Shown here: piece after piece, positions 38,555 through 48,109 of the stretch
Layout: each line of letters opens with the position of its first letter
How positions within the stretch are numbered: position 1 is the stretch's first letter
Source of the DNA: Nocardiopsis mwathae
GTDB lineage: Bacteria; Actinomycetota; Actinomycetes; Streptosporangiales; Streptosporangiaceae
Assembly (NCBI RefSeq): GCF_014201195.1
Contig: NZ_JACHDS010000001.1
Location: 3,720,001-3,784,000, forward strand
DNA length: 64,000 bases
Direction of reading: 5' to 3'
Notes under the pieces: generated by a model
What the model saw: the letters and a program-made list of their open reading frames with translations, nothing else
Database searches by the model: none
What the model was told of the DNA's origin: nothing
Position numbers and translations under genes: made by a program

Positions 38555-39814
38555 CTACCCCCTGGCCACGCCGTCCCTGCGCGCCTGCTCCGCGACGGCC
38601 GACGCGACCGCCGGAACCACGCGCTCGTCGAACGTGCTCGGGATGATGTAGTCGGCGGCGAGGTCATCGCCCACGAGTCCGGCCAGCGCGTCGGCGGCGG
38701 CCAGCTTCATCCCCTCGGTGATGTCACGGGCGCGCACGTCCAGCGCTCCGCGGAACACCCCCGGGAAGGCGAGCACGTTGTTGATCTGGTTGGGGAAGTC
38801 ACTGCGTCCCGTCGCGACGACACTCGCGTACTTGCGCGCGACATCCGGGTGGATCTCCGGGGTGGGGTTGGCCATCGCGCAGATGATGGCGTCGGGCGCC
38901 ATCGTCGCGACGACCGACTCCGGCACCTCGCCGGCCGACAGGCCGATGAAGACGTCCGCCCCGGCCAGTGCGGTCTCGATCGAGCCCTTGATCCCGGCCT
39001 TGTTGCTGGTGCGCGCGAGCTCGGCCTTCACGGGGTTGAGGCCCTCGCGGCCCGCGTAGATGAGCCCCTTGCTGTCGGCGACGGCGATGTCGCCGATGCC
39101 GCCCTCGACCAGCATCTTGGTGACGGCCACCCCGGCCGCGCCCGCGCCCGACACCACGGCGCGGAGGTCACCGAGGGTGCGGCCGGTCAGCCGGGCGGCG
39201 TTGCGCAGCGCCGCGACCGTGACGATCGCGGTACCGTGCTGGTCATCGTGGAACACCGGGATGTCCAGCCGCTCCCGCAGCCGCCGCTCGATCTCGAAGC
39301 AGCGCGGGGCGGAGATGTCCTCCAGATTGATGCCGCCGAAGGAGGGCGCCATCCGCACGACCGTCTCGACGATCTCGTCGACGTCCTGGCAGGACAGTGC
39401 GATCGGCACCGAGTCGACGCCGCCGAACTGCTGGAACAGCAGCGACTTGCCCTCCATGACGGGGAGGGACGCCTCGGGGCCGATGTCGCCGAGGCCGAGC
39501 ACCGCCGAACCGTCGGTGACGACCGCGACGACCTTGTTCTTCCAGGTGTAGGTGTCGACGAGCTCCGGGGAGTCGGCGATGGCGCTGCAGACCCGGGCCA
39601 CGCCCGGGGTGTAGGCGAGGGACAGGCCCTCGTGGTCGCTGACGTCGACCGAGGACTGGACCCGCAGCTTGCCGCCCCTGTGCAGGGCGAAGGCCGGATC
39701 CCTGTCCAGCTCATCCCGGGGGTCGGTCGGCGCCTGGGTACGGGTATGGGAATCGTGGGAATCGATGGTCAACGTTGAAAACCCCTCGTCATCATGCGCG
39801 TTCATGCCGGCCAT
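38555..39814 (-). CDS. NAD(P)-dependent malic enzyme
   Basis: A 419-residue enzyme oxidatively decarboxylating malate to pyruvate. It is the short bacterial form: the Tyr/Lys catalytic region SLAYTPGVARVC near residue 67, metal site FHDDQHGTAIV near 190 and nucleotide fold VVSGAGAAGVAV near 220. No phosphotransacetylase-like domain is attached. The start is uncertain; two in-frame ATGs (39814, 39805) lack a clear ribosome site. Confidence 0.93.
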   Translation of the reverse strand: MAGMNAHDDEGFSTLTIDSHDSHTRTQAPTDPRDELDRDPAFALHRGGKLRVQSSVDVSDHEGLSLAYTPGVARVCSAIADSPELVDTYTWKNKVVAVVTDGSAVLGLGDIGPEASLPVMEGKSLLFQQFGGVDSVPIALSCQDVDEIVETVVRMAPSFGGINLEDISAPRCFEIERRLRERLDIPVFHDDQHGTAIVTVAALRNAARLTGRTLGDLRAVVSGAGAAGVAVTKMLVEGGIGDIAVADSKGLIYAGREGLNPVKAELARTSNKAGIKGSIETALAGADVFIGLSAGEVPESVVATMAPDAIICAMANPTPEIHPDVARKYASVVATGRSDFPNQINNVLAFPGVFRGALDVRARDITEGMKLAAADALAGLVGDDLAADYIIPSTFDERVVPAVASAVAEQARRDGVARG

Positions 39815-40135
39815 GACACGAACGGCCGCGTACAGATCCGGTCAGCGCGCGGAGGCCTGGGTGCTAGGGGGGACTCCGCCGATCCGGTCGGCCATGACCT
39901 GGGTGGACTCGGGGGAGTCGGACTCCGCTCGGCTCTTATGCGAGTGCGGCGCTGCCGATACCACGGGGTTGACCCGTTACCCAATCATCTCACAACGGTG
40001 ACCCACCGAACATGGCGGGTTGTGCACGATAGAACGCCCACGTCAACCACGCTTTTGTGGGATGTCACAAGCCCGCTGTCCGACCGGACCCGGCCGTCCG
40101 CTCACCGGCGGTGGGGCCGCACGAAGGAGACTGCC
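39815..40135. other. Divergent intergenic region, 321 bp
   Basis: It lies between malic enzyme and the amino-acid transporter and must carry both promoters. No supported gene, RNA or repeat was seen. Confidence 0.5.
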
Positions 40136-41080
40136 GTGACCATCGCAGGACACCCGGCCGCAGCGGCCGCCCGCCGCGACCGCACCTACCGCATGGGCGC
40201 ACTCGCCGCCGGTCTCGCCCTGTTCGCCGCCGCGTGCGGCGACGGCAACGGCAACGGCGACGCCGCCCCGGACACCACGCCCAAGGTGGAGGTCGAAGCC
40301 GACGCCGAGCTCGCGGCGATGGTGCCCCAGGAGTACAGAGACGCCGGCAAGCTGGAGATCGGTGTGAACGCCGAGTACCCGCCCGGCGAGTTCCTGGAAG
40401 CCGACGGCACCACCGTCACCGGCTTCAACGTCGACCTGTTCGAGGCGGTCGCGGGCAAGCTCGACCTGGAGGCGGACTGGAAGCCGTCGCCCTTCGACGC
40501 GATCATCACCGGGGTGCAGTCCGGCAAGTTCGACGTCGGCATGTCCTCGGTGACCATCAACGAGGAACGCCTCGAAGTGGTCAACATGGTCAGCTACTAC
40601 ACGGCCGGGACCCAGTGGTTCACCCAGACGGGCAACCCGCAGGAGGTCGACCCGGACGACGCCTGCGGCAAGCGCATCGCGGTGCAGAGGGCCACCATCC
40701 AGGTCGAGGACATCGAGGCGCGCAGCCAGACGTGTGACGACGAGGGCAAGCCCACCATCACCATCGAGCAGTTCCAGGAGCAGACGCAGGCCACCGAGTC
40801 GATCGTCTCCGGGAAGAACGACGCCGCGCTCGCGGACACGCCCGTGGCCGGCTACGCGATCAAGCAGACCGGCGACCAGCTGGAGACCCTCGGCGACCAG
40901 TACGAGGCCGCCCCCTACGGCGCCGTGATCAACAAGGACGAAACCGAGCTCGCCGAGGCGATCGCCGCCGCCTACACCGCCTTGATCGAGGACGGCACCT
41001 ACTCCTCCATCCTCGACCAGTGGGGTGTGGACGAGGGCGCGATCACCCAGCCCGCGGTCAACCCGGACGTCGACGAGTAG
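40136..41080 (+). CDS. Amino-acid ABC transporter, substrate-binding lipoprotein
   Basis: A 314-residue family 3 solute-binding protein. A lipoprotein signal ends in the lipobox LFAAACG (lipidated Cys near residue 37), followed by a Gly/Asn linker. Core blocks [28 protein letters not shown] and [15 protein letters not shown] are typical of the GlnH/ArtJ/HisJ class for polar amino acids. It heads a three-gene operon with a permease and an ATPase. The GTG start has AAGGAGA upstream. Confidence 0.93.
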   Translation: MTIAGHPAAAAARRDRTYRMGALAAGLALFAAACGDGNGNGDAAPDTTPKVEVEADAELAAMVPQEYRDAGKLEIGVNAEYPPGEFLEADGTTVTGFNVDLFEAVAGKLDLEADWKPSPFDAIITGVQSGKFDVGMSSVTINEERLEVVNMVSYYTAGTQWFTQTGNPQEVDPDDACGKRIAVQRATIQVEDIEARSQTCDDEGKPTITIEQFQEQTQATESIVSGKNDAALADTPVAGYAIKQTGDQLETLGDQYEAAPYGAVINKDETELAEAIAAAYTALIEDGTYSSILDQWGVDEGAITQPAVNPDVDE

Positions 41081-41091
41081 AACGGGCACGC

Positions 41092-42057
41092 GTGAGCTCG
41101 ACAGAACAGGCCCCCGTGTCCCCGGGCGCCCCCGGGACCGCACCGCCCACCCCGATCAAGGCCGTGCCGGTCCGCCACCCGGGCCGCTGGGTGGCGGCGG
41201 GCGTCATCCTCGTGCTGATCGCCATGTTCGTCCACATGCTGGTCACGAACGAGGCGTTCAAGTGGGAGTTCATGTTCGCGAACATGTTCACCCCGCCGGT
41301 GCTGATCGGCGTGCGCACCACCCTCATCCTCACCGTGCTCTCGATGCTCATCGGCATCGTCCTGGGCATCGTGCTGGCCCTGATGCGGCTCTCGGGCAAC
41401 CCCGTGCTGGTCGCGGTGGCCTGGACCTACACGTGGTTCTTCCGGGCGGTCCCGCGGCTGGTGCTGGCGGTCCTGTTCGGCAACCTCGGCATCCTGTACT
41501 CGACGGTGTCGTTCGGGCTGCCGTTCGACATGTACTGGCTGCCGCTGCTGGGCCTGGACGGCTACAGCACGGCCATCTTCACGATCGACGCGCGCACCTT
41601 CCTCAGCGGGTTCATGGCCGGCCTGCTCGCCCTGGCGCTGTCCGAGGGCGCCTACATGTCCGAGATCGTGCGGGCGGGGCTGCAGTCGGTGGACAAGGGC
41701 CAGACCGAGGCCGCCCAGGCGCTGGGCATGCGCCACTCCCAGGTGATGCGCCGCATCACCCTGCCGCAGGCGCTGCGGGTGATCGTCCCGCCGACCGGCA
41801 ACGAGACCGTGGCGATGCTGAAGGACACCGCGCTGGTCGCCTTCGTACCGGTGACCACGGAGCTGTTCTTCCAACTCCAGGCCATCGGCTCACGCACCTT
41901 CCAGGCGTTCCCGATGCTGGTGGCCGCGTGTATCTGGTACCTCGCGATCACCAGCGTGTTCATGATCGGCCAGTACTTCCTGGAACGGTCGTTCACCAAG
42001 GGCGACCGCCAGGCCCAGGCCGCGCTGAAGGCGATCGAGACCAAGGCGGGGAATTGA
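41092..42057 (+). CDS. Amino-acid ABC transporter permease
   Basis: A 321-residue HisM/GlnP-type membrane protein with five or six helices and the EAA loop [22 protein letters not shown]. The first helix ([18 protein letters not shown]) follows a Pro/Thr-rich cytoplasmic start. A single permease gene suggests a homodimeric channel. The GTG at 41092 is 11 bp after the upstream stop. The stop overlaps the next start. Confidence 0.92.
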   Translation: MSSTEQAPVSPGAPGTAPPTPIKAVPVRHPGRWVAAGVILVLIAMFVHMLVTNEAFKWEFMFANMFTPPVLIGVRTTLILTVLSMLIGIVLGIVLALMRLSGNPVLVAVAWTYTWFFRAVPRLVLAVLFGNLGILYSTVSFGLPFDMYWLPLLGLDGYSTAIFTIDARTFLSGFMAGLLALALSEGAYMSEIVRAGLQSVDKGQTEAAQALGMRHSQVMRRITLPQALRVIVPPTGNETVAMLKDTALVAFVPVTTELFFQLQAIGSRTFQAFPMLVAACIWYLAITSVFMIGQYFLERSFTKGDRQAQAALKAIETKAGN

Positions 42058-42914
42058 CACAGGACACCACACCTACCGGAACCGGAACCGGCGCCGGTTC
42101 CGCCGGGGACACCGCACCGTCGTCCGGATCGGGCACCGACCCGGCCGCCGTCGACGACCGGATGGTCATCGCCGAGAACGTGCACAAGCACTTCGGGCGC
42201 CTGGAGGTGCTGCGCGGCATCGACCTGGAGGTGCGGCGCGGCGAGGTGATGTGCGTGATCGGCCCGTCCGGCTCGGGCAAGTCCACGTTCCTGCGCTGCA
42301 TCAACCACCTGGAGAAGGTCGACGGCGGCCGGCTGTGGGTGAACGGGCAGCTCATGGGCTACCGGCAGAAGCGCGGCAAGCTCTACGAGCTGCACGACGC
42401 CCAGGTGGCCGAGCAGCGGCGCGGCATCGGAATGGTGTTCCAGAGTTTCAACCTGTTCCCGCACATGTCGGTCATCGGCAACATCATGGAAGCCCCCGTG
42501 CAGGTGAAGCGGGAGAAGAGGGCCGCGGCCCGGGAGAAGGCCATGCGGCTGCTGGAGCGGGTCGGACTGGCCGAGAAGGCCTCCTCCTACCCTCGGCAGC
42601 TGTCGGGCGGGCAGCAGCAGCGGGTGGCGATCGCCCGGGCGCTGGCCATGGAACCCGACCTGATGCTGTTCGACGAGCCCACCAGCGCGCTCGACCCCGA
42701 GCTGGTCGGCGAGGTGCTCGCGGTCATGAAGGGCCTCGCCGAGGACGGCATGACCATGGTCGTCGTGACCCACGAGATGGGCTTCGCCCGCGAGGTCGGC
42801 GACTCCCTGGTCTTCATGGACGACGGCGTCGTCGTGGAGTCCGGCCCGCCCCGCGAGGTGCTGGCCGACCCCAGGGAGGAACGGACCCAGGCGTTCCTGT
42901 CCCGCGTCCTGTAG
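42054..42914 (+). CDS. Amino-acid ABC transporter ATPase
   Basis: A 286-residue ATPase of the GlnQ/HisP class: Walker [11 protein letters not shown]-loop [11 protein letters not shown], signature LSGGQQQR, Walker [13 protein letters not shown] and H-loop THEMGFA. I start it at a TTG whose last bases overlap the permease stop (TTGA), giving a Thr/Gly-rich 35-residue leader. A later ATG at 42162 would give a conventional-length protein and remains possible. Confidence 0.92.
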   Translation: MTQDTTPTGTGTGAGSAGDTAPSSGSGTDPAAVDDRMVIAENVHKHFGRLEVLRGIDLEVRRGEVMCVIGPSGSGKSTFLRCINHLEKVDGGRLWVNGQLMGYRQKRGKLYELHDAQVAEQRRGIGMVFQSFNLFPHMSVIGNIMEAPVQVKREKRAAAREKAMRLLERVGLAEKASSYPRQLSGGQQQRVAIARALAMEPDLMLFDEPTSALDPELVGEVLAVMKGLAEDGMTMVVVTHEMGFAREVGDSLVFMDDGVVVESGPPREVLADPREERTQAFLSRVL

Positions 42915-42966
42915 CGCGGTCCCACCCCGTCTCGGCCTTCCGCCTTCCGCCTTCCCGACGTCTTTA

Positions 42967-43018
42967 CTCCCCCACGTCCCCACGTCCCCACTCCCCCACG
43001 TCCCCACTCCCCCACGCC
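42967..43018 (+). repeat. C-rich tandem repeat after the transporter operon
   Basis: Repeats of ACTCCCCCACGTCCCC and CCACGTCC alternate over about 50 bp, preceded by CTTCCGC repeats (42938-42954). It lies in the 259-bp gap before the GNAT gene, which otherwise holds that gene's promoter only. Confidence 0.7.
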
Positions 43019-43173
43019 ACGCATCGATACGGATGCGAAGTGATCACGAATCGGCGCGCACTGGGTAGCGTGGGGCGAACGGGGCGCGGTTCCACCGCGC
43101 CCGCACCACCGGCCCCGGCCGCACACCGCTCGCCCCACGTCACACCACGCCACATCACGCCACGAGGAGCACC

Positions 43174-43704
43174 GTGATCCGCCCCGCACGCCCCGACGAC
43201 ATCCCCACCATCCACCGGCTCGTGCGCGACCTCGCCGAGTACGAGAAGGAACCGGACGCCGCCGTGGCGACCGAGGAGGACTTCGCCGACGCCCTGTTCG
43301 GGCCCGACCCGGCGGTCTTCTGCCACATCGCCGAGCACACCGGCGGCGACGGCTCCACCACGGCCGCCGGGTTCGCGCTGTGGTTCCGCAACTTCTCCAC
43401 GTGGACGGGCAAGCACGGGATCTACCTGGAGGACCTCTACGTCCGCCCGGAGTTCCGCGGCCACGGCTACGGCAAGGCGCTGCTGGCCGAACTCGCCGCC
43501 ATCTGCGTCGAGCGGGGCTACACACGCCTGGAGTGGTCGGTGCTCGACTGGAATATCCCTTCGATCGACTTCTACACGTCCCTGGGTTCGGTGCCGATGG
43601 ACGGGTGGACGGTCTACCGGCTCGCCGGCGCCGACCTCGCCGAACTCGGGACCCGCGCAGGGGCGGCGATCCGACGGCCGCGCACCGTGCCCGACGAACG
43701 GTAA
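43174..43704 (+). CDS. GNAT-family N-acetyltransferase
   Basis: A 176-residue acetyl-CoA-dependent acetyltransferase. The acetyl-CoA loop is RPEFRGHGYGKALL near residue 90, and NIPSIDFYTSLG near 127 is the C-terminal motif. The layout (IYLEDLYVRPEFRG, WSVLDWN) is that of spermidine/diamine N-acetyltransferases and thialysine acetyltransferase. The GTG start follows GAGGAGC. Confidence 0.88.
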   Translation: MIRPARPDDIPTIHRLVRDLAEYEKEPDAAVATEEDFADALFGPDPAVFCHIAEHTGGDGSTTAAGFALWFRNFSTWTGKHGIYLEDLYVRPEFRGHGYGKALLAELAAICVERGYTRLEWSVLDWNIPSIDFYTSLGSVPMDGWTVYRLAGADLAELGTRAGAAIRRPRTVPDER

Positions 43705-43804
43705 GCATCGGGTCAGGAACACGTATGTGACCGTGTGCACCGGGACCATGCAGAAACAAGATAGATTGCTCTCAAGCGGCAATCCCACTTCCCGGAGGAG
43801 GGAC

Positions 43805-44230
43805 GTGACCGAAGAAACCGCCGCGCCGTTGTCGGGCGCCACGGACGTACGGGACGCTGTCACCGTCAGGATGCCGGCCGACAGCGCGTACCTCTCTGTT
43901 CTGCGCACGGCGACCGCCGGTCTGGCGGCCAGGCTCGACTTCACCCTCGACGAGATCGAGGACCTGCGAATCGGGGTCGACGAGGCCTGCGCGATGCTGC
44001 TGTCCCAAGCCCTGCCCGGAACCGACCTGACCACAGAGTTCGAACTCACCGGCGACGGGATGCGCATCTCGGTGTCGGTTCTGACCGCCGACGGTCGGCT
44101 GCCCGAGCGCGACACCTTCGCCTGGACGGTGTTGTCCGCGCTAGCGGGCGAGGTCGACGCCACCGCCGATGCCGATGACCGGGTTTCGATCGTTCTTCAC
44201 AAACGACGCGGCCAGGTGGAGTCGGCGTGA
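43805..44230 (+). CDS. Anti-sigma factor (RsbW/UsfX-like)
   Basis: A 141-residue GHKL-fold protein with LDEIEDLRIGVDEACAMLL as the N-box helix, the form seen in anti-SigF/SigB proteins. It should bind the sigma factor encoded next, whose GTG overlaps this stop (GTGA). The GTG start is preceded by GGAGGAGGGAC. An anti-anti-sigma partner is not in the operon. Confidence 0.88.
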   Translation: MTEETAAPLSGATDVRDAVTVRMPADSAYLSVLRTATAGLAARLDFTLDEIEDLRIGVDEACAMLLSQALPGTDLTTEFELTGDGMRISVSVLTADGRLPERDTFAWTVLSALAGEVDATADADDRVSIVLHKRRGQVESA

Positions 44231-45030
44231 GCGAAAGGGGGCCCGCTCTGACGGCGAAAACGGAGCACGCGGTGCCGGACCGTGCCCGCGCACGAGAGTT
44301 GTTCGAGCGCCTGAGCGAGCTACCCGAGGATGCCCCCGAGCGGCAGAGGATCCGCGACGAGCTCGTGGAGCTGCACCTGCCCCTCGTGGAGTACCTCGCG
44401 CGACGCTTCCGCAACCGCGGCGAGTGGCTCGACGACCTCACCCAGGTGGCGACGATCGGCCTGATCAAGTCGATCGACCGCTTCGACCTGGAACGCGGCG
44501 TGGAGTTCTCCACGTATGCCACGCCCACCATCGTCGGTGAGATCAAGCGGCACTTCCGCGACAAGGGGTGGGCCGTCCGCGTCCCACGCCGACTGCAGGA
44601 GCTGAAGCTGTCGCTGACCAAAGCGGTCAGCGACCTTTCCCAGCGCGAGGGTCGTGCGCCCACGGTGCACGAGCTCGCCGAGCACCTGCAGATGACCGAG
44701 GAAGAGGTGCTGGAGGGCCTGGAGTCCGCCAACGCCTACTCCACCGTGTCCTTGGACGCGCCGGACAGCGGCGACGAGGACGCCCCGGCCGTGGCCGACT
44801 CGCTGGGCATCGTGGACGACTCGCTCGAAGGCGTGGAGTACCGCGAGTCGCTGAAGCCGCTGCTGGAGCAGCTTCCGCCCCGCGAGAAGCGCATCCTGCT
44901 GCTGCGCTTCTTCGGCAACATGACCCAATCCCAGATCGCCCAGGAGCTGGGCATCTCCCAGATGCACGTCTCCCGGCTGCTGGCGCGCACTCTCGCCCAG
45001 CTCCGGCAGGCGCTGACCACCGACGACTGA
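44227..45030 (+). CDS. sigF: RNA polymerase sigma factor, SigB/SigF family
   Basis: A 267-residue group 3 sigma factor with regions 2 (LPLVEYLARRFRNRGEWLDDL ... FSTYATPTIVGEIKRHFRD), 3 (TVHELAEHLQMTEEEVLEGL) and 4 (LLLRFFGNMTQSQIAQELGISQMHVSRLLAR) all complete. Its co-transcribed anti-sigma factor controls it; targets are likely stress or developmental genes. The unit ends before palindrome copy 2. Confidence 0.94.
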   Translation: MSERGPALTAKTEHAVPDRARARELFERLSELPEDAPERQRIRDELVELHLPLVEYLARRFRNRGEWLDDLTQVATIGLIKSIDRFDLERGVEFSTYATPTIVGEIKRHFRDKGWAVRVPRRLQELKLSLTKAVSDLSQREGRAPTVHELAEHLQMTEEEVLEGLESANAYSTVSLDAPDSGDEDAPAVADSLGIVDDSLEGVEYRESLKPLLEQLPPREKRILLLRFFGNMTQSQIAQELGISQMHVSRLLARTLAQLRQALTTDD

Positions 45031-45104
45031 GCTTCCGCGAACACGCATGATCGGGCCCGTGCCCGGGGGGCGCCCCGGCCACGGGCCCGATCTGCGCTTC
45101 TCGT

Positions 45105-45170
45105 CCGTTGATCTCGGGGATATCGGGGTGATACTCGCCGGTATCACCCCGATATCCCCGAGATCAACGG
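45105..45170. repeat. Dispersed palindrome, copy 2 (perfect 30-bp stem)
   Basis: 66 bp with perfect 30-bp arms, beginning CCGTTGATCTCGGGGATATC, around TCGCCG. It separates the convergent sigF and phosphatase genes and works as a bidirectional terminator candidate. The phosphatase stop codon (45166-45164) is the TGA within the CCGTTGATC end of this element. Confidence 0.93.
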
Positions 45171-46069
45171 AGGAGGGGGCGGCCGTCCAGGTTCCATTCC
45201 GGGTCGAGGGTGATGCCCAGGTGGGCGAGCGCGGAGGCGGCCGCGTCCGGCATCTTCGCGTCGGACCGCTCCGAACCCGGTGTGATGCTCCCGCCCGCCG
45301 CGACGAGGAAGGTCTGCCGTTCGGCCCGGCTGAATCCCCCGTGGCCGCCGGAGGCGGTGTGCCCGTGGTCGGCGGTGACCATGATCAGCCAGTCCTCCCC
45401 GCCGTGGGAGGAGCGGGCCGCGACTGCGTCGAGCATCCGCCCGACCTGGGCGTCGGCGCCACGGATCGCCTCCAGGTATTCGCGGCTCGCCGCGCCGTGA
45501 CGGTGGCCCGCGTGGTCGATGTTGTCGAGGTGCACGAACATCGCGTCGGGGTCGGCGTCGCGCAGTCGCGCCACGGCCCGCTCGGTGGTGCCCTCGTCGT
45601 ACTCGTCGCCCGGTGTGGACACGCGCTCGTCGACCTTCGGTGAGAGGAGGGTGTCGGTGATCGGTGCCCACGACGAGACGGCGTGGGTGGCCAGTTCGGG
45701 CCGGACCGTCTCGATGCGGGTCAGGAAGTCGGGGTACCGCGAAAGCCGGTTGCCGCCGAAGGAGTTGTCCCGTACCCGGTGCTTGGCGGGCCAGACCCCG
45801 GTCAGGACGGTCGACCAGCCGGGGCCGGACACGGTGGGGACCGACAGGTTGACGGGCATGCTGCTGGGCGCGGTGAGCCCGGCGGCCATGAGGGCGCCGA
45901 GGCGGGGTGCTTCGGCGTCCGTGATCCGGTCGAGCATGGCTCCGTCGAGCCCGATCAGCAGGACCTTGGGGGTCCTGGGGGCGGCGTGGGCTGCGGAGGC
46001 GAGAGGGCCGGCGGCGGCGAGTGCGGCTGCGGAGGCGAGCAGTGAGCGTCGGGATATGCCGGATGACAC
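45164..46069 (-). CDS. Exported alkaline phosphatase-superfamily hydrolase
   Basis: A 301-residue protein with a twin-arginine signal (ISRRSLLASAAALAAAG). The mature part is a type I phosphodiesterase/nucleotide pyrophosphatase fold: VLLIGLDGAML metal site, VSGPGWSTVLTG with the catalytic residue, HLDNIDHAGHRHG and MVTADHGHTASGGHGG. It is the last gene of the phosphonate cluster (66 bp after the binding protein), so it may release phosphate or hydrolyse a phosphonate ester outside the membrane. The substrate is not proven. Confidence 0.88.
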   Translation of the reverse strand: MSSGISRRSLLASAAALAAAGPLASAAHAAPRTPKVLLIGLDGAMLDRITDAEAPRLGALMAAGLTAPSSMPVNLSVPTVSGPGWSTVLTGVWPAKHRVRDNSFGGNRLSRYPDFLTRIETVRPELATHAVSSWAPITDTLLSPKVDERVSTPGDEYDEGTTERAVARLRDADPDAMFVHLDNIDHAGHRHGAASREYLEAIRGADAQVGRMLDAVAARSSHGGEDWLIMVTADHGHTASGGHGGFSRAERQTFLVAAGGSITPGSERSDAKMPDAAASALAHLGITLDPEWNLDGRPLLR

Positions 46070-46135
46070 GTGATCCTCCAGAGTGGTGGGAGTGGCGACG
46101 GGGCCGGGGGAGGGCGGGGGTGGCGGGAGGGTTGA

Positions 46136-47218
46136 TCAGCTGCCGGTCGCGGTCTTCCAGGCGTCGATGTAGTCCTGCAGGTTGGCGTCGATGTCGTCCC
46201 AGTCGGGTTCGATGACCTCGACGCCGTCCATGAGTTCGGTGAGCTCGGCGGCGTTGGCGTCGGTGGCCTCGACGTCCTCGCGGACCGCGAAACCCCCGCC
46301 GACGGAGCTGACCTGTTCCTGGGCCTCGCGGCTGAGCAGGTAGTCGAGGAGCTTCCTGCCGTTGTCCGGCTGCGGGGCGTCCTTGACGAGTCCGGCGGCG
46401 TACGGCAGGGCGAAGGTGGTGGGCGCGCCGTCGGCCGTCCTCGGGAACCAGATGCCCAGGTTCGGCATGGACTTCGACTGTGCGTAGTTCATCTGCACGT
46501 CGCCGTTGGCGACCAGCAGCTCGCCCTTGTCGACCTTGGGGGCCAGCTTCGACGTGGACGACGACGGTCCGACGTTGTTGGCCTGGAGCTTTTCCAGGTA
46601 GTCCATGGCGGGCTGCCGGCCGCCGAAGTCGTGCATGGCCTTGATGACGACGGCGGTGCCGTCTCCGGCGACGCCGGGGGTGGAGTACTGGAGCTTGCCC
46701 TCGTACCTGTCGTCCAGCAGCTCCTCCCACGTCGCGGGGGGCGTCGTCAGCTCCTTCGTGTTGTAGACGAACCCGAAGTAGTTGTTGACGACGGAGGTCC
46801 AGCTGCCGTCGGCGGCCTTGTCGGCGTCATCGACCTGGTCGGCTCCCTTGGGCTCGTAGGGCTCCAGGAGTCCGGCGCCGCGCGCCTGCTGGATGAACGG
46901 CGGCAGGGTGACGAGGACGTCGGCCTGGGTGTTGGACGTCTCGCGGAGGGCGCGCTGCACCATCTCGCCGGAGCCGCCCTCGACGTACTTGACCTCGATC
47001 CCGGTTTCCTTCTCGAAGTCTGCGAAGACCTGGTCGTACCATCCGTCGCCGTTCTCGCCTTTGAGGCCGTCGGCGCTGTAGACGGTGACGCCGGCCGCGT
47101 CGGATGCGGCGGAGCCGCCGCAGGCGGTGAGGGACGCGGTGAGGGCGAGAGCGCCCAGGGCGGCGAGCACGGTGGTGAAGGGCGTCGTCGTACTGGACCG
47201 AGGGGTGTTCTCGGGCAT
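46136..47218 (-). CDS. phnS: 2-Aminoethylphosphonate-type ABC transporter, binding lipoprotein
   Basis: A 360-residue solute-binding protein of the iron/phosphonate (family 1/6) type. Lipobox SLTACGG (Cys33). Core blocks VTVYSADGL, FEKETGIEVKYVEGGSGEMVQR and PQPDNGRKLLDYLLS are those of the PhnS2-like 2-aminoethylphosphonate binders. It follows the two permease genes and the ATPase of the same system. The assignment to aminophosphonate rests on the neighbouring degradation genes. Confidence 0.85.
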   Translation of the reverse strand: MPENTPRSSTTTPFTTVLAALGALALTASLTACGGSAASDAAGVTVYSADGLKGENGDGWYDQVFADFEKETGIEVKYVEGGSGEMVQRALRETSNTQADVLVTLPPFIQQARGAGLLEPYEPKGADQVDDADKAADGSWTSVVNNYFGFVYNTKELTTPPATWEELLDDRYEGKLQYSTPGVAGDGTAVVIKAMHDFGGRQPAMDYLEKLQANNVGPSSSTSKLAPKVDKGELLVANGDVQMNYAQSKSMPNLGIWFPRTADGAPTTFALPYAAGLVKDAPQPDNGRKLLDYLLSREAQEQVSSVGGGFAVREDVEATDANAAELTELMDGVEVIEPDWDDIDANLQDYIDAWKTATGS

Positions 47219-47247
47219 GGCGGCAGGTACTCCTTGCGGTGGCGGAC

Positions 47248-47293
47248 GGGTCGGGGCGGGTCGGTCGGGGCGGGTCGGTCGGGGCGGGTCGAT
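47248..47293 (-). repeat. 14-bp tandem repeat between phnV and phnS
   Basis: About three copies of GGGTCGGTCGGGGC lie between the permease and binding-protein genes of one operon. The region could act as an mRNA structure or slippage tract; no terminator is evident. Confidence 0.65.
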
Positions 47294-47311
47294 CGGCGGC
47301 GCGGGGCCGGG

Positions 47312-48109
47312 TCAGCGGTAGGAGGCGCGGGTGCGGATACGGGAGAGGGCGAGCAGCACGAGCAGCGTCGTGCCCATGAGGACCACGGCCACGGCGGAGC
47401 CGGTGAAGAGCGCGCCGCGGTCCGTGGCGGCGTAGATCCGGACCGGGAGCGGCACCCAGTCGGGCGGGTAGAGCATCATGGTGGCGCTCAGCTCGCCCAT
47501 GGACAGGGCGAAGCAGAGCCCGGCCGCGGCGTTCAGGGACGGCAGCAGCAGCGGCAGCTTCACGCGCCACAGGATGTAGGCGGGCGTGGCTCCGAGTGAG
47601 GCGGCGGCCTGCGCGTAGGCGGGGTCGAGCCGCACGATCGCGGCCGACACCGACTGGTAGGCGAAGGCGGTGACGAGGACAGTGTGCGCGAGGATCACGA
47701 TCCACGGCGTGCCGTTGAGCAGCACGGGCGGCCTGCTGAACGCGACGAGGACGGCGAGCCCGACGACCACCGACGGCACGGCGATCGGGAGCATGAACAG
47801 CGCGTCGAGGACCCGCTTCCCGCGCCGGGCGAGCGCGTGCGCGGCCAGCGCGGCCCAGGTGCCGACGGCCAGGGCGAGCACGCTCGCCGTGGTGGCGGTG
47901 GCCAGGCTGGTGGTCAGGGCCTGGAGCGATTCCCCGCTGGTGGCGGCCGCGTAGTGCCCGACGGTGAACCCGGTGGGGAAGGCACCCGACCAGCTGGTGG
48001 CGAAGGACGCGGCGACCACGACGAGCAGCGGCAGCGCGAACAACGGGAGGAAGAGGGCGGCGAACAGGGCCCAGACGGCCCACCTGCCCGTCCGGCTATG
48101 CACCAGCAC
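47312..48109 (-). CDS. phnV: Phosphonate ABC transporter permease 2
   Basis: A 265-residue permease with six predicted helices and the cytoplasmic EAA-type loop AQAAASLGATPAYILWRVKLP. It overlaps the end of the first permease gene by 14 nt, so translation is coupled. With PhnU it forms the channel. Confidence 0.87.
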   Translation of the reverse strand: MLVHSRTGRWAVWALFAALFLPLFALPLLVVVAASFATSWSGAFPTGFTVGHYAAATSGESLQALTTSLATATTASVLALAVGTWAALAAHALARRGKRVLDALFMLPIAVPSVVVGLAVLVAFSRPPVLLNGTPWIVILAHTVLVTAFAYQSVSAAIVRLDPAYAQAAASLGATPAYILWRVKLPLLLPSLNAAAGLCFALSMGELSATMMLYPPDWVPLPVRIYAATDRGALFTGSAVAVVLMGTTLLVLLALSRIRTRASYR

